The notes: generated by a model not told the origin, from the sequence alone. A DNA stretch of 64,000 nucleotides from Massilia rubra (GCF_011682065.1 NZ_VUYU01000002.1:310001-374000); one strand, 5' to 3'. Shown: positions 8,195 to 18,059, counted from the stretch's first letter. Numbers and translations: made by a program.

Positions 8195-8221
8195 TGCAAA
8201 TAAAACTTGCAGGATTATAAT
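8194..8221 (+). promoter_or_regulatory. Sigma-70 promoter of the RND efflux operon
   Basis: TTGCAA (8194-8199), a 16-base spacer and a consensus -10 TATAAT (8216-8221), about 100 bases before the GTG start of the adaptor gene. Confidence 0.6.
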
Positions 8222-8223
8222 TA

Positions 8224-8243
8224 CTAACCAGAAAGTCAGTTAG
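8224..8243. promoter_or_regulatory. Dyad overlapping the RND operon transcription start
   Basis: CTAAC(10)GTTAG lies directly after the -10 hexamer, where a repressor would block initiation. On the minus strand the core reads AACTGACTTTCTGGTT, reminiscent of TetR-family efflux operators, but the dyad is imperfect and no TetR gene is adjacent in this window. Confidence 0.35.
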
Positions 8244-8320
8244 CTCTCAGGGCCGAACGAGTAGTAGCATCTCGACATCATCGCCAGGATGGCGCCCACC
8301 GCATAGTAAAGGAAAACACC

Positions 8321-9487
8321 GTGTTCCCCGTGAAAAACCTGCGCCAAAGACCTTTGGCACCGACGACCCTTCTCAGCGCCGCCGTCATGGCCGCCTTGCT
8401 GGCAGCCTGTTCCAAGCCCGTGGAGAAAAAGGAAGATATCCGTCCGGTGCGCGCCATCGTGCTCAGTTCGAGCACCGTCGGCGTTAACGCCGAGTTCGCC
8501 GGCGAGGTGCGCGCGCGGGTCGAATCGCGTCTCGGGTTCCGGGTGGGCGGCAAGATTACCGCGCGCAAGGTCGACCCCGGCACCGTGGTCAAGAAGGGCC
8601 AGGTGCTGATGCAGCTCGACCCGCAAGACTTGAAGCTGTCCCAGGCCCAGGCCAAGGCCAACCTGCGCGCCGCCGAAACCGGGCGCGACCTGGCCAAGGC
8701 GGAACTGAAGCGCTATCAGGAATTGCGCGTAAAGAATTTTGTCAGCCAGGCCGTGCTGGACGCCAAGCAATCGGCCTACAGTTCGGCCCAGGCGACTGTC
8801 GACGCGGCCCAGGCCGCGTATTTCGGGCAGTCCAACCAGGCCGGCTATGCCACGCTGGTATCGGATGTCGATGGCGTGGTCACCGCCGTGGACGCCGAAG
8901 TGGGGCAGGTGGTGTCCCCCGGCACCCCGGTGGTGCGCGTGGCCAAGATGGGCGAGAAGGAAATCGTCATTGGTTTGCCGGAAGATAAAGTCGAGCAATT
9001 GCGCAAACTGACCGACGTGACCGTGCGCCTGTGGGCCAACAAGGATGTGGTTATCCCAGGCAAGGTGCGCGAAGTCTCGCCGGTGGCCGACCCCGCCACC
9101 CGTACGTACGCGGTCAAGGTCTCGATTCCCGACAGTGCGGCCGACGTCAAGCTGGGCATGACCGCCATGGTGCAGTTCGCCAGCACCATGGCCACGCCGC
9201 AGATCAAGGTGCCGCTGACGGCCCTGTATCATGAAAAGAACACCACCTCGGTGTGGGTGGTCGACAAGGGCGTGGTACGCATGGTGCCGGTGACCATTGC
9301 CGGCACCTCCGCCAACGACGTGGTGCTGGCCGGTGGCGTGACGGCCGGCCAGACCGTGGTGACGGCCGGCGTGAACCTGATCAAGCCGGGTCAGAAAGTG
9401 ACGATCCTGCCGCCCGATACCTCGTCGAGTGACGTTGCGCCTGTGCAAAAGAGCGCGGCCGCACCTCAGGTCGAGGTCGCCAAATGA
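8321..9487 (+). CDS. RND efflux periplasmic adaptor lipoprotein
   Basis: A 388-residue membrane-fusion protein of the AcrA/MexA/HlyD type. It begins at GTG 8321 with AAAGGA upstream. The signal peptide ends in a lipobox LLAAC with Cys30 as the lipidated residue. A barrel-sandwich half motif (RVGGKITARKVDPGTVVKKG, about residues 72-91) is followed by an alpha-hairpin (about 98-150), the second lipoyl half (VSDVDGVVTAVDAEVGQVVSPG), and beta-barrel and membrane-proximal domains. It links the pump to an outer-membrane channel, which is not encoded here. Its stop overlaps the pump ATG (ATGA). Confidence 0.93.
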   Translation: MFPVKNLRQRPLAPTTLLSAAVMAALLAACSKPVEKKEDIRPVRAIVLSSSTVGVNAEFAGEVRARVESRLGFRVGGKITARKVDPGTVVKKGQVLMQLDPQDLKLSQAQAKANLRAAETGRDLAKAELKRYQELRVKNFVSQAVLDAKQSAYSSAQATVDAAQAAYFGQSNQAGYATLVSDVDGVVTAVDAEVGQVVSPGTPVVRVAKMGEKEIVIGLPEDKVEQLRKLTDVTVRLWANKDVVIPGKVREVSPVADPATRTYAVKVSIPDSAADVKLGMTAMVQFASTMATPQIKVPLTALYHEKNTTSVWVVDKGVVRMVPVTIAGTSANDVVLAGGVTAGQTVVTAGVNLIKPGQKVTILPPDTSSSDVAPVQKSAAAPQVEVAK

Positions 9488-12400
9488 AGGGATTCAATCT
9501 TTCTCGCTGGGCACTCGAACATATCCCGCTGACGCGCTACCTGATCGTGGCGCTGTTGCTGGGCGGGGTGATCAGCTACATGAACCTGGGGCAGGATGAA
9601 GATCCGCCGTTTACCTTCCGCGTGATGGTGGTGCGCGCCATCTGGCCGGGCGCGACCGCGGTGCAGATGGCCGAGCAAGTCACCGACAAGCTCGAAAAAA
9701 CGCTGCAGGAAACACCCTACATCGACAAGATCAAGAGTTATTCCAAGCCGGGCGAAGTGATCATCATCCTGCAACTGCGCGAATCGACGCCGCCGCGCGA
9801 GACCGCCAACTCCTGGTACCAGGTGCGCAAAAAGATCGGCGACATCAAGGGGACCTTGCCCGCGGGCGTGATCGGACCGTTTTTCAACGATGAATTCGGC
9901 GACACCTACGGCTCGATTTTCGCGCTCTCGGCCGACGGCTTCAACTACGCCGAGGTCAAGGAATACGCCGACTTCGTGCGCCAGCAATTGCTGCGCGTAC
10001 CGCTGGTGTCGAAAGTCGAACAGTTCGGCGTGCAGGCCGAAAAACTCAATATCGAGTTTTCGCACAAAAAATTCGCGCAGCTCGGCGTGCCGTTCGAAGT
10101 CATCGCCGGCCAGATCGCCACCCAGAACTCGGTCGAAGCGACCGGCGTGCTGGTCACCGCGACCGATAACCTGCAAGTGCGCGTGACCGGCGCCCTGACC
10201 ACCGCCAAGGACCTGGAAAACCTGGAACTGCGCGCCAACGGCACCACCTTCCGCCTGGGCGACTTTGCCACCATCAAGCGCGAATACGAAGATCCGCCGC
10301 GCGAAAAGATGCGTTTCAACGGCAAGGAAGTGATCGGCCTGGGCGTGTCGATGGAAAAGGGCGGCAACATCATTGCGATGGGCAAGGGCCTGGACGAAAC
10401 GGTGGCGCGCATCAAGGCCAAGCTGCCGGTCGGCATCGAACTCGAACGGGTATCGGACCAGCCGCGCGCGGTGACGGCCTCGGTGAGCGAATTCATCAAG
10501 GTGCTGATCGAAGCGGTGGTGATCGTGCTGGCGGTCAGTTTCCTGGCGCTGGGTTTGCACACCAAGCCGCTGCGCATCGATGCGCGGCCGGGCCTGGTGG
10601 TGGCGCTGACGATTCCGCTGGTGCTCGCCATTACCTTTTTGTTCATGCGCTTTTTCAACATCGACTTGCACAAGATTTCGCTCGGGGCGCTGATCATCGC
10701 GCTCGGCTTGCTGGTCGATGACGCCATCATCGCGGTCGAAATGATGGTGCGCAAGATGGAGGAGGGCATGTCGCGCTTCGATGCGGCTACCTTCGCCTAC
10801 ACCTCGACCGCGATGCCGATGCTGACCGGCACCCTGATCACGGCGGCCGGCTTCTTGCCGATCGGCCTGGCCAAGTCGGCGGCCGGCGAATACACGTTTT
10901 CGATGTTCTCGGTCAATGCGATCGCGCTCTTGATTTCCTGGCTGGTGGCGGTGGTGTTTACGCCTTACATCGGTTACATGATCCTCAAGGTCAAGCCGCA
11001 CGCGGCCGGCGAGGGCGAGCACGACATGTTCAATACCCCGGGCTTCCAGCGCTTCCGCCGCGTCGTCACCTGGTGCGTGACGTGGCGCAAGACCACCATC
11101 GCGCTGAGCCTGGGCGTGTTCTTCCTGGGCGTCTTCGGCTTCAAGTTCATCGAGAAGCAATTCTTCCCGGATTCGAGCCGGCCTGAACTGATGGTCGAGA
11201 TGTGGACGCCGGAAGGCACCGCGTTCAAGGCCAACGAAGCGCTGGTGAAAAAATTCGAGAAGCTGATGATCAAGGAAGCCAATGTCGAGAGCGTGACCAG
11301 CTATGTCGGCAACGGCAGCCCGCGCTTTTACTTGCCGCTGGACCAGATCTTCCCGCAATCGAACGTCTCGCAGGTCGTCGTGCTGGCGCGCGGGCTCGAG
11401 CATCGCGAGTCGCTGCGCCTGAAGATTGTCGACATTTTCAGCAAGGATTTCCCGGAAGTGCGCGGCCGGGTCAAGCTGCTGCCGAACGGGCCGCCGGTGC
11501 CGTATCCGGTGCAGTTCCGCGTGGCCGGTCCCGAAATCGCGGTCGTGCGCGACTTTGCCGACAAGGTCAAGGAGATCATGCGCGCCAATCCGAACGCGAT
11601 CGGCGTCAATGACAACTGGAACGAATCGGTCAAGGTGCTGCGCCTCGACCTGGACCAGGAAAAACTGCGCGCGCTGGGCGTGACCTCGCAGACGGTGATG
11701 CGGGCGGCAAATACCATCCTGTCGGGCACCACCATCGGCCAGTTCCGCGAAGACAACAAGCTGATCGACATCGTGGTGCGCCAGCCGGTCGAAGAGCGCG
11801 CCACCATCGCGGTGCTCAACGACACCAATATCCCGACCGCATCGGGCAAGTCGGTGACCATTTCGCAGATTGCGCGTGCGCACTTTGTGTGGGAACCGGG
11901 TGTGGTGTGGCGCGAGGGCCGCGAATGGGCGATCACGGCGCAGGCCGATGTGGTCGATGGCATCCAGGGGCCGACCGTGTCGGATCAGATTGGCCTGAAG
12001 CTGGCCGACCTGCGCGCGGCGCTGCCGCCTGGCTACACCATCTCGCTGGCCGGCGCCGCGGCCGACAGCGCGGCGGCGGAAGCGTCGATCGCGGCCAACG
12101 TGCCGCTGGTGCTGTTCATCGTGTTCACCCTGCTGATGCTGCAACTGCACAGCTTCTCGCGTTCGCTGCTGGTGTTCCTGACCGGTCCGCTGGGCGTGGC
12201 GGGTGCGGCGATGGCCTTGCTGATCTTGAACCGGCCGTTCGGCTTCGTGGCGAATCTGGGCGTGATTGCCCTGTTCGGGATGATCATCCGTAACTCGGTG
12301 ATCCTGGTCGACCAGATCGAGCAAGATATCGCCGCCGGTGCGGAGCCGTGGAATGCGGTGATCGAAGCGGCGGTGCGTCGTTGCCGCCCGATCATCCTGA

Positions 12401-12585
12401 CGGCCGCCGCGGCCGCGCTGGCGATGATTCCACTGTCGCGTTCGGTGTTCTGGGGACCGATGGCCGTTGCCATCATGGGCGGGCTGGTGGTGGCGACGGC
12501 ATTGACCCTGCTGTTCTTGCCAGCCTTGTATGCGACGTGCTTCAGGGTGAAAAAGCCTGCCGACGCAGTCGCGTTGCGTACCTAA
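9484..12585 (+). CDS. RND efflux pump permease
   Basis: A 1033-residue inner-membrane transporter of the AcrB/HAE family. Usual length is about 1020-1050. Transmembrane helix 1 is near residues 17-35, helices 2-6 near 335-500, helix 7 near 525-545 and helices 8-12 near 860-1020. The proton-relay aspartate pair Asp412-Asp413 is present in GLLVDDAIIAVE. Two large periplasmic porter and docking loops are present. The early GQDEDPPFTFR signature places it with a subgroup of HAE-type pumps often annotated only as efflux RND permease. It overlaps the adaptor gene by four bases. Substrates cannot be inferred, and no outer-membrane factor gene follows. Confidence 0.95.
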   Translation: MKGFNLSRWALEHIPLTRYLIVALLLGGVISYMNLGQDEDPPFTFRVMVVRAIWPGATAVQMAEQVTDKLEKTLQETPYIDKIKSYSKPGEVIIILQLRESTPPRETANSWYQVRKKIGDIKGTLPAGVIGPFFNDEFGDTYGSIFALSADGFNYAEVKEYADFVRQQLLRVPLVSKVEQFGVQAEKLNIEFSHKKFAQLGVPFEVIAGQIATQNSVEATGVLVTATDNLQVRVTGALTTAKDLENLELRANGTTFRLGDFATIKREYEDPPREKMRFNGKEVIGLGVSMEKGGNIIAMGKGLDETVARIKAKLPVGIELERVSDQPRAVTASVSEFIKVLIEAVVIVLAVSFLALGLHTKPLRIDARPGLVVALTIPLVLAITFLFMRFFNIDLHKISLGALIIALGLLVDDAIIAVEMMVRKMEEGMSRFDAATFAYTSTAMPMLTGTLITAAGFLPIGLAKSAAGEYTFSMFSVNAIALLISWLVAVVFTPYIGYMILKVKPHAAGEGEHDMFNTPGFQRFRRVVTWCVTWRKTTIALSLGVFFLGVFGFKFIEKQFFPDSSRPELMVEMWTPEGTAFKANEALVKKFEKLMIKEANVESVTSYVGNGSPRFYLPLDQIFPQSNVSQVVVLARGLEHRESLRLKIVDIFSKDFPEVRGRVKLLPNGPPVPYPVQFRVAGPEIAVVRDFADKVKEIMRANPNAIGVNDNWNESVKVLRLDLDQEKLRALGVTSQTVMRAANTILSGTTIGQFREDNKLIDIVVRQPVEERATIAVLNDTNIPTASGKSVTISQIARAHFVWEPGVVWREGREWAITAQADVVDGIQGPTVSDQIGLKLADLRAALPPGYTISLAGAAADSAAAEASIAANVPLVLFIVFTLLMLQLHSFSRSLLVFLTGPLGVAGAAMALLILNRPFGFVANLGVIALFGMIIRNSVILVDQIEQDIAAGAEPWNAVIEAAVRRCRPIILTAAAAALAMIPLSRSVFWGPMAVAIMGGLVVATALTLLFLPALYATCFRVKKPADAVALRT

Positions 12586-12613
12586 GCTGCGTTAAATTCG
12601 CTACCCTACAAAC

Positions 12614-12691
12614 CGTCGTCCCCGCGAAGGCGGGGATCCATAGCACCGTTGAGCATAGGTGCTATGGGCCCCCGCCTTCGCGGGGGCGACG
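12614..12691. repeat. Long inverted repeat, intergenic palindrome copy 1
   Basis: Arms of about 34 bases, CGTCGTCCCCGCGAAGGCGG ... and its complement ending CGCGGGGGCGACG, enclose about ten bases. It lies between the converging RND pump and MATE genes and can form a strong hairpin. It belongs to the same family as copies at 33833, 52828 and 63022. Confidence 0.9.
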
Positions 12692-12728
12692 AAGCGGAAG
12701 ATAGCGGCGATGTATGCAGTTCCGCTGC

Positions 12729-14096
12729 TCACGCCGCCACATGCGCCCGTACCGCGTGCGCATGTTTTTCCCACACCCGGCTCTTCCACCTGGCATACAT
12801 CGCCAGCCCGCGCACCCACTCGTCGCAGGTGAACGCGATCCACACCCCAATCAATCCCCAGCCCAGATGCAGGCCCAGCAGCCATGCCAGCGGCACCGCC
12901 ACGCCCCACATCGAACACGCCCCCATGAATACCGGAAACTTCGCGTCGCCCGTGGCCCTGAGCGAATTGATCACCACCAGGTTGAACGTGCGCCCCGGCT
13001 CCAGCAACAAACTGATCCTCAGCAGTACCGCGCCACCGGCCACGATCGCCGGGTCCTTGCTGAAGAACCCCAGCAACCACGGCGCCAGCAGCACCACCAC
13101 GCAGGTCGTTACCACGGTTACCCCCAGTCCCACGCGCAGGCTGCGCAACAGTTGGCGGTAGGCTTCGTCGAACTCGCCCGCGCCGATCATGTGCCCGATC
13201 ATGATCTCGGTACTGATCCCGATCGAAATGCCCAGCATCATCATGATCATCGATAGCTGGATCGCATACGAAAACGTCGCCAGCTGGACCACGCCCATCT
13301 GCCCGACAAAATACGTAATGACCATGAAGCTGGCCTGCCAGCACAGATTCTCGCCCGCCGCCGGCAAGCCGATCCGCAGGATGGGCGCCAGGGTCGCGCG
13401 CGACAGGTTCACGAACCACGCCAGCCGCACGCCCAGCTTGAGCTGGCGCCGCACCACCCAGGCCAGCGCCACGCAGGCCACCGCGCGGCTGATAACGGTC
13501 GACAGCGCCGCGCCGATCACGCCCATTTTCGGCGCGCCCAGCAGGCCGAAAATGAGCACCACGTTCAGGATCAGGTTGAGCACGTTCATGCCGATGGACA
13601 CGTACATCGCTTCGCGCATGTGCCCGTGCGCGCGCAGCACCGAGCCGAACGAAATATTGATCGATTCGAGGAAGAGGGTGCCGCCCATCAGCGCCAGGAA
13701 AGGCTGCGCATACGGCATCAGCGGCGGCGGCAAGTGCAGCAGGCGCAGCATGTCGTTTGAAAACGCCCAGATCGCCAGGCTGACGATCATCCCCAGCCAG
13801 AAGTTGACCCCGACCGCGGTGGCCGCCACCCGCTCGGCGCCAGCGCGGTCGCCCGCGCCCAGGTAATGGGTCAGCACCACCGCGCTGCCGATCCCGACGA
13901 ATGAAAACAGGATGATGCAAAAGCCGACGATCTGGTTGGCCACCGCCAGTCCGGCCACCGCCGAATCGCCAAGGTGGCTGACCATGAAGGTATCGACCAC
14001 GCCCGGCAAAATATGCGAGAGCTGCTCGATAAAAATGGGCCATGTCATGGCGAACAATCCGACCTGGCGGACTTTGTTAATATGATTGGAAGACAT
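12729..14096 (-). CDS. MATE family multidrug exporter
   Basis: A 455-residue, 12-helix transporter with two MatE halves. The N-half opens TWPIFIEQLSHILPGVVDTFMVSHLGDSAVAGLA, where Asn/Asp-bearing helix 1 and the VDTFMVSHLG motif are typical; the second half begins near residue 240 (RIGLPAAGENLCWQASFMV). It exports cationic or other drugs using Na+ or H+. It is transcribed toward the RND pump, with the inverted repeat between the two ends. The last residues (about 430-455) are charged and cytoplasmic. Confidence 0.93.
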   Translation of the reverse strand: MSSNHINKVRQVGLFAMTWPIFIEQLSHILPGVVDTFMVSHLGDSAVAGLAVANQIVGFCIILFSFVGIGSAVVLTHYLGAGDRAGAERVAATAVGVNFWLGMIVSLAIWAFSNDMLRLLHLPPPLMPYAQPFLALMGGTLFLESINISFGSVLRAHGHMREAMYVSIGMNVLNLILNVVLIFGLLGAPKMGVIGAALSTVISRAVACVALAWVVRRQLKLGVRLAWFVNLSRATLAPILRIGLPAAGENLCWQASFMVITYFVGQMGVVQLATFSYAIQLSMIMMMLGISIGISTEIMIGHMIGAGEFDEAYRQLLRSLRVGLGVTVVTTCVVVLLAPWLLGFFSKDPAIVAGGAVLLRISLLLEPGRTFNLVVINSLRATGDAKFPVFMGACSMWGVAVPLAWLLGLHLGWGLIGVWIAFTCDEWVRGLAMYARWKSRVWEKHAHAVRAHVAA

Positions 14097-14134
14097 GCGG
14101 AGGTATTTCTTTTAGGGACTGAAAACGTTTCCAA

Positions 14135-14163
14135 ATTATACGCCGCCCGAGTCCGATTCAAAA
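14135..14163 (-). promoter_or_regulatory. Probable promoter of the MATE gene
   Basis: On the minus strand a perfect -10 TATAAT (14140-14135) lies 39 bases before the MATE ATG. The -35 is less clear: TTTTGA at 17-base spacing, or TTGAAT at 15. Confidence 0.45.
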
Positions 14164-14322
14164 AACGCCCTATGTGGTCAGAAAATCCAGTAAAATACCG
14201 GGTTGAAGTTGTAGCCCCTAACAAAGGCAGTGCAGGGCGGCCGGTTTCACTGTCGGGCGCCCTTTGTTTTTTCAGATGGAAAGGTGCATGCGGCCGCCCA
14301 TGGTGGCGCCGGATGCGATCCC

Positions 14323-14409
14323 GCGAGGATGGCGAAATTGGTAGACGCACCAGGTTTAGGTCCTGACGCCAGCAATGGTGTGGGGGTTCGAGTCCCCCTC
14401 CTCGCACCA
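14323..14409 (+). tRNA. tRNA-Leu (UAG anticodon)
   Basis: An 87-base class II tRNA with encoded CCA. The acceptor stem GCGAGGA pairs with TCCTCGC; the D-arm follows; the anticodon loop TTTAGGT carries TAG; a long variable arm and the T-arm GGGGGTTCGAGTCCCCC are clear. It ends 33 bases before the trigger factor ATG, so the two may share a transcript. Confidence 0.95.
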
Positions 14410-14442
14410 CGAGTTTAATACTATTTTTTGGACGATTTTTAC

Positions 14443-15783
14443 ATGGCAACTGCAGTCGAAACCCTGGGTAAACTCGAACGTCGCTTGACGATCTCTTTTC
14501 CGCTGACTGACGTCCGTACGGAAGTGGAAAAGCGCCTGAAACAGCAGGCCAAATCGGCCAAGGCACCTGGCTTCCGTCCAGGTAAAGTGCCAATGAAAAT
14601 GGTTGCGCAACAATATGGCTACCAGATCGAATCGGACGTGCTGAACGATAAAGTCGGCCGCGCATTCAACGAAGCTGCGAACGAGAACCAGCTGCGCGTT
14701 GCCGGTTTTCCAAAAATCGAACCAAAGGAAGATTCCGCCGAAGGCGTGCTGTCGTTCGACGCCACTTTCGAGGTGTATCCTGAAGTCGTCATCGGCGACC
14801 TGTCGGGCGTCGAAATCGACACCGTGAAAGCCGACGTGTCGGACGCGGAAATCGAAAAGACCATCGAAATCCTGCGCAAGCAGCGCGTGCATTACCACAC
14901 CAAGGGTGAAGCCGGCGAACACGGCGACGGCGGCGAGCCGATCGCAGCCAATGGCGACCGCGTCACCGTCGACTTCGTCGGCGTGATCGACGGCGTTGAA
15001 TTCCCAGGCGGCAAAGCTGAAGACTACGCATTCGTGCTCGGCGAAGGCCGCATGCTGCCGGAATTCGAAGCCGCCACCGTCGGCCTGAAGGTCGGCGAAG
15101 CGAAAACCTTCCCACTGGCTTTCCCAGCCGATTACCACGGTGCTGACGTGGCCGGCAAAACCGCCGACTTCACCATCACCCTGAAAAAGCTGGAATGGGC
15201 GCACCTGCCGGCAGTTGACGCCGAGTTCGCCAAGTCCCTAGGCATGGAAGATGGCGACCTGGAAAAAATGCGCGCTGACATCAAGGTCAACCTGGAACGC
15301 GAAGTCGCGGGCCGCGTCAAGGCACGCAACAAGGAAGCCGTGATGGATGCCCTGGTCAAGGTCACCGAGATGGAAGTTCCTAAAGTCATGATCGCCCAGG
15401 ATGCGGACCGCCTGGCTGAAATGACCCGCCAGGACATGGCGCAGCGCGGCATGGATGTCAAAGACATGCCATTCCCGCAAGAACTGTTCGCCACCAAGGC
15501 CGAGCGCCGCGTGCGCCTGGGCTTGATCCTGTCGCAACTGGTTGGCGACAACAAGCTGCAGGCAACCCCTGAGCAGGTCAAGGCACAGATCGAAGATTTC
15601 GCTCAAAGCTACGAAGATCCGCGTGAAGTACTGAAGTACTACTACAGCGATCGTCGCCGCCTGTCGGAAGTCGAAGCTCTTGTATTGGAAGAAAACGTCG
15701 TTAACTATGTACTCGGTATCGCGAAAGTCACAGCCAAGGCTGTTGCATTCGACGAGTTGATGGGAAGCAACGCACAAGCTTAA
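14443..15783 (+). CDS. tig: Trigger factor, ribosome-associated chaperone and prolyl isomerase
   Basis: A 446-residue protein with the three trigger-factor parts. The ribosome-binding domain carries the signature GFRPGKVP at residues 43-50, the FKBP-type prolyl isomerase domain lies at about 160-250 ([20 protein letters not shown]), and the helical chaperone C-domain occupies the rest. It shelters nascent chains at the ribosome exit. The ATG at 14443 is preferred over an upstream in-frame ATG at 14428 because the family begins [15 protein letters not shown]-like. It heads the tig-clpP-clpX-lon quality-control locus. Confidence 0.98.
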   Translation: MATAVETLGKLERRLTISFPLTDVRTEVEKRLKQQAKSAKAPGFRPGKVPMKMVAQQYGYQIESDVLNDKVGRAFNEAANENQLRVAGFPKIEPKEDSAEGVLSFDATFEVYPEVVIGDLSGVEIDTVKADVSDAEIEKTIEILRKQRVHYHTKGEAGEHGDGGEPIAANGDRVTVDFVGVIDGVEFPGGKAEDYAFVLGEGRMLPEFEAATVGLKVGEAKTFPLAFPADYHGADVAGKTADFTITLKKLEWAHLPAVDAEFAKSLGMEDGDLEKMRADIKVNLEREVAGRVKARNKEAVMDALVKVTEMEVPKVMIAQDADRLAEMTRQDMAQRGMDVKDMPFPQELFATKAERRVRLGLILSQLVGDNKLQATPEQVKAQIEDFAQSYEDPREVLKYYYSDRRRLSEVEALVLEENVVNYVLGIAKVTAKAVAFDELMGSNAQA

Positions 15784-15820
15784 AGTTGGCTTTAGGCTGC
15801 TTACAAAGGAAGAGACAGGT

Positions 15821-16438
15821 ATGAATCATAATCCGGCATTGGATACACAAGCACTCGGCCTCATTCCGATGGTCGTGGAGCAAAGCGGCCGTGGCGAGCG
15901 CTCGTACGATATTTACTCGCGCCTGCTCAAGGAACGCGTGATTTTCATGGTCGGGCCGGTGCATGACCAGATGGCCAACCTGATCGTCGCCCAGCTGCTG
16001 TTCCTCGAGAGCGAGAATCCGGACAAGGATATTTCGCTGTATATCAACTCGCCTGGCGGATCGGTTTCGGCCGGCCTGGCGATTTTCGATACGATGAACT
16101 TCATCAAGCCGGACGTGTCGACCCTGTGCACCGGGATGGCGGCCTCGATGGGCGCCTTCCTGCTGGCGGCGGGCGCCAAGGGCAAGCGTTTCTCCTTGCC
16201 TAACTCGCGCATCATGATTCACCAGCCGTCGGGCGGCTCGCAAGGGCAGGCCTCGGATATCGAAATCCAGGCCAAAGAAATCCTCTACCTGCGTGAGCGC
16301 CTGAACCACATCCTGGCCGAACGTACGGGCAAGACGATGGAACAGATCCACAAGGATACCGACCGCGACCGTTTCATGTCGGGCGACGAAGCTGCTGAGT
16401 ATGGCCTGATCGACAAAGTCCTTGCGAAGCGCGAATAG
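15821..16438 (+). CDS. clpP: ATP-dependent Clp protease proteolytic subunit
   Basis: A 205-residue serine protease of the usual ClpP length. The catalytic triad is visible: Ser109 in GMAASMGAF, His134 in IMIHQP and Asp183 in the DTDRDRF segment. The INSPGGSV motif forms the substrate-binding strand. Fourteen subunits make a barrel that degrades proteins fed by ClpX or ClpA. A good GGAAGAG-like site precedes the ATG. It follows tig by 37 bases and ends at a strong terminator before clpX. Confidence 0.98.
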   Translation: MNHNPALDTQALGLIPMVVEQSGRGERSYDIYSRLLKERVIFMVGPVHDQMANLIVAQLLFLESENPDKDISLYINSPGGSVSAGLAIFDTMNFIKPDVSTLCTGMAASMGAFLLAAGAKGKRFSLPNSRIMIHQPSGGSQGQASDIEIQAKEILYLRERLNHILAERTGKTMEQIHKDTDRDRFMSGDEAAEYGLIDKVLAKRE

Positions 16439-16535
16439 CTTGCCAGCGCGGGTCGTCATGGCCATGCGCCGCCCAACCGGCCAGTCCGGGGTGCGGCAGC
16501 GTGATCGTGACGTTCACCTGTGGTGTTGCTGAAAA

Positions 16536-16576
16536 AACGCCCGGCGCTACAACGTTCGGGCGTTTCGTTTTTATTT
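16536..16576 (+). terminator. Intrinsic terminator after clpP
   Basis: AACGCCCG (16536-16543) pairs with CGGGCGTT (16557-16564), followed by TCGTTTTTATTT. This separates tig-clpP from clpX, which must then have its own promoter or rely on read-through. Confidence 0.75.
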
Positions 16577-16606
16577 CGGGTAGCATGCTGTTAGCGCACA
16601 CTCATG

Positions 16607-16634
16607 TTGCGCGTCTGTTCGCGTTACATTTATA
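16607..16634 (+). promoter_or_regulatory. Possible clpX promoter
   Basis: TTGCGC (16607-16612), a 16-base gap and TTTATA (16629-16634), 24 bases before the clpX ATG and downstream of the clpP terminator. Both hexamers are imperfect. Confidence 0.35.
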
Positions 16635-16657
16635 GCAATTCAAGAGAACCCTGCCCC

Positions 16658-17926
16658 ATGTCAGAAAAAAAATCCTCCAGCGGCGAAAAACTTCTCTACT
16701 GCTCGTTCTGCGGCAAGAGCCAGCACGAGGTGAAGAAGCTCATCGCAGGTCCATCCGTCTTCATCTGCGACGAATGCATCGACCTGTGTAACGACATCAT
16801 CCGCGACGAGACCTCGAACGTCGAAACGGTGGCCGGCGCCAAGTCGGACTTGCCGACCCCGAACGAGATCAAGGAATTGCTGGATCAGTACGTGATCGGC
16901 CAGCAAACCGCCAAGCGCATCCTGTCCGTTGCGGTCTACAACCATTACAAGCGCCTCAAGCACCTGGGCAAGAAGGACGAAGTCGAACTGGCAAAGAGCA
17001 ACATCTTGCTGGTCGGTCCTACCGGTTCGGGTAAAACCCTGCTGGCCCAGACCCTGGCGCGCATGCTCAACGTGCCGTTCGTGATCGCCGACGCCACCAC
17101 CCTGACCGAAGCCGGTTATGTGGGCGAAGACGTCGAGAACATCATCCAGAAGCTGCTGCAAAGCTGCAACTACGAAGTCGACAAGGCCCAGCGCGGCATC
17201 GTCTACATCGATGAAATCGACAAGATTTCGCGTAAATCGGACAATCCGTCGATTACCCGCGACGTTTCCGGCGAAGGCGTGCAGCAAGCCTTGCTGAAAC
17301 TGATCGAAGGCACCATGGCATCGGTGCCGCCACAAGGCGGGCGCAAGCATCCGAACCAGGATTTCGTCCAGATCGACACGACCAACATCATGTTCATCTG
17401 CGGCGGCGCGTTCGACGGCCTGGTCAAGATCATCCAGAACCGTTCCGAAAAGAGCGGCATCGGTTTTTCGGCCAGCGTCAAGAGCGAGTCCCAGCGCGCC
17501 AGCGCCGACGTGCTGCTCGAAGCCGAACCGGAAGACCTGATCAAGTTCGGCCTGATTCCGGAACTGGTGGGCCGCCTGCCGGTGGTTGCCGCCTTGTCCG
17601 AATTGACCGAAGAAGCGCTGATCCAGATCCTGATCGAGCCGAAGAATGCCTTGATTAAACAGTATTCCAAGTTGCTTGAAATGGAAGGCGCGGAACTGGA
17701 AATCCGTCCGGCCGCTCTGCACGCGATTGCCCGTAAGGCATTGGCACGCAAGACCGGTGCGCGCGGTTTGCGTTCCATTCTTGAACATGCACTGCTCGAT
17801 GTGATGTACGAATTGCCAAATCAGCAGAATGTGATCAAGGTCGTTATCGATGAAAATTCGATCACGAACGGCGCAAAACCTTTACTGATTTACAGCGAAA
17901 GCGCCAAAGCATCCGGCGAAAACTGA
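16658..17926 (+). CDS. clpX: ATP-dependent Clp protease ATP-binding subunit ClpX
   Basis: A 422-residue AAA+ unfoldase. The N-terminal zinc-binding domain has Cys15, Cys18, Cys37 and Cys40. Walker A is GPTGSGKT (120-127) and Walker [10 protein letters not shown] (Asp185-Glu186). The ClpP-contacting loop lies in the [10 protein letters not shown] region and the sensor/small AAA+ domain is at the C-terminus. It delivers tagged proteins to ClpP. The ATG at 16658 is chosen over an upstream start because family members begin MSEKKSSS-like and the zinc domain follows at once. Confidence 0.98.
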   Translation: MSEKKSSSGEKLLYCSFCGKSQHEVKKLIAGPSVFICDECIDLCNDIIRDETSNVETVAGAKSDLPTPNEIKELLDQYVIGQQTAKRILSVAVYNHYKRLKHLGKKDEVELAKSNILLVGPTGSGKTLLAQTLARMLNVPFVIADATTLTEAGYVGEDVENIIQKLLQSCNYEVDKAQRGIVYIDEIDKISRKSDNPSITRDVSGEGVQQALLKLIEGTMASVPPQGGRKHPNQDFVQIDTTNIMFICGGAFDGLVKIIQNRSEKSGIGFSASVKSESQRASADVLLEAEPEDLIKFGLIPELVGRLPVVAALSELTEEALIQILIEPKNALIKQYSKLLEMEGAELEIRPAALHAIARKALARKTGARGLRSILEHALLDVMYELPNQQNVIKVVIDENSITNGAKPLLIYSESAKASGEN

Positions 17927-17955
17927 AATTCTGCGATGCGGACGCAACAAAAGCA

Positions 17956-17983
17956 TTGATTCCTGAATTCTTGGCGGTACAAT
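17956..17983 (+). promoter_or_regulatory. Promoter-like element between clpX and lon
   Basis: TTGATT (17956-17961), 16 bases, TACAAT (17978-17983). Transcription from it would begin near 17990, directly ahead of the hairpins at 18004-18059. It could drive lon or a short terminated RNA. Confidence 0.45.
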
Positions 17984-18014
17984 TTACCTCAATAAAAGAA
18001 TCAGGCTTCATTCG

Positions 18015-18059
18015 AAAAGCCACTCGCAGCGGAACCGCTGCGCGGTGGCTTTTTTATTT
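18015..18059 (+). terminator. Terminator hairpin between clpX and lon, with competing hairpin
   Basis: AAAGCCAC (18016-18023) pairs with GTGGCTTT (18045-18052), with an inner CGCAGCGG/CCGCTGCG stem and a T-rich tail (TTTTTTATTT). An alternative stem, GGCTT (18004-18008) with AAGCC (18017-18021), uses the same upstream arm and would compete with the terminator. Confidence 0.7.

Noticed and set aside
9466-12324. A 952-residue open frame on the minus strand across the RND pump gene.
   Set aside because: It is the antisense shadow of a well-recognised RND permease; its translation is low-complexity and rich in His, Arg and Asp, with no domain.
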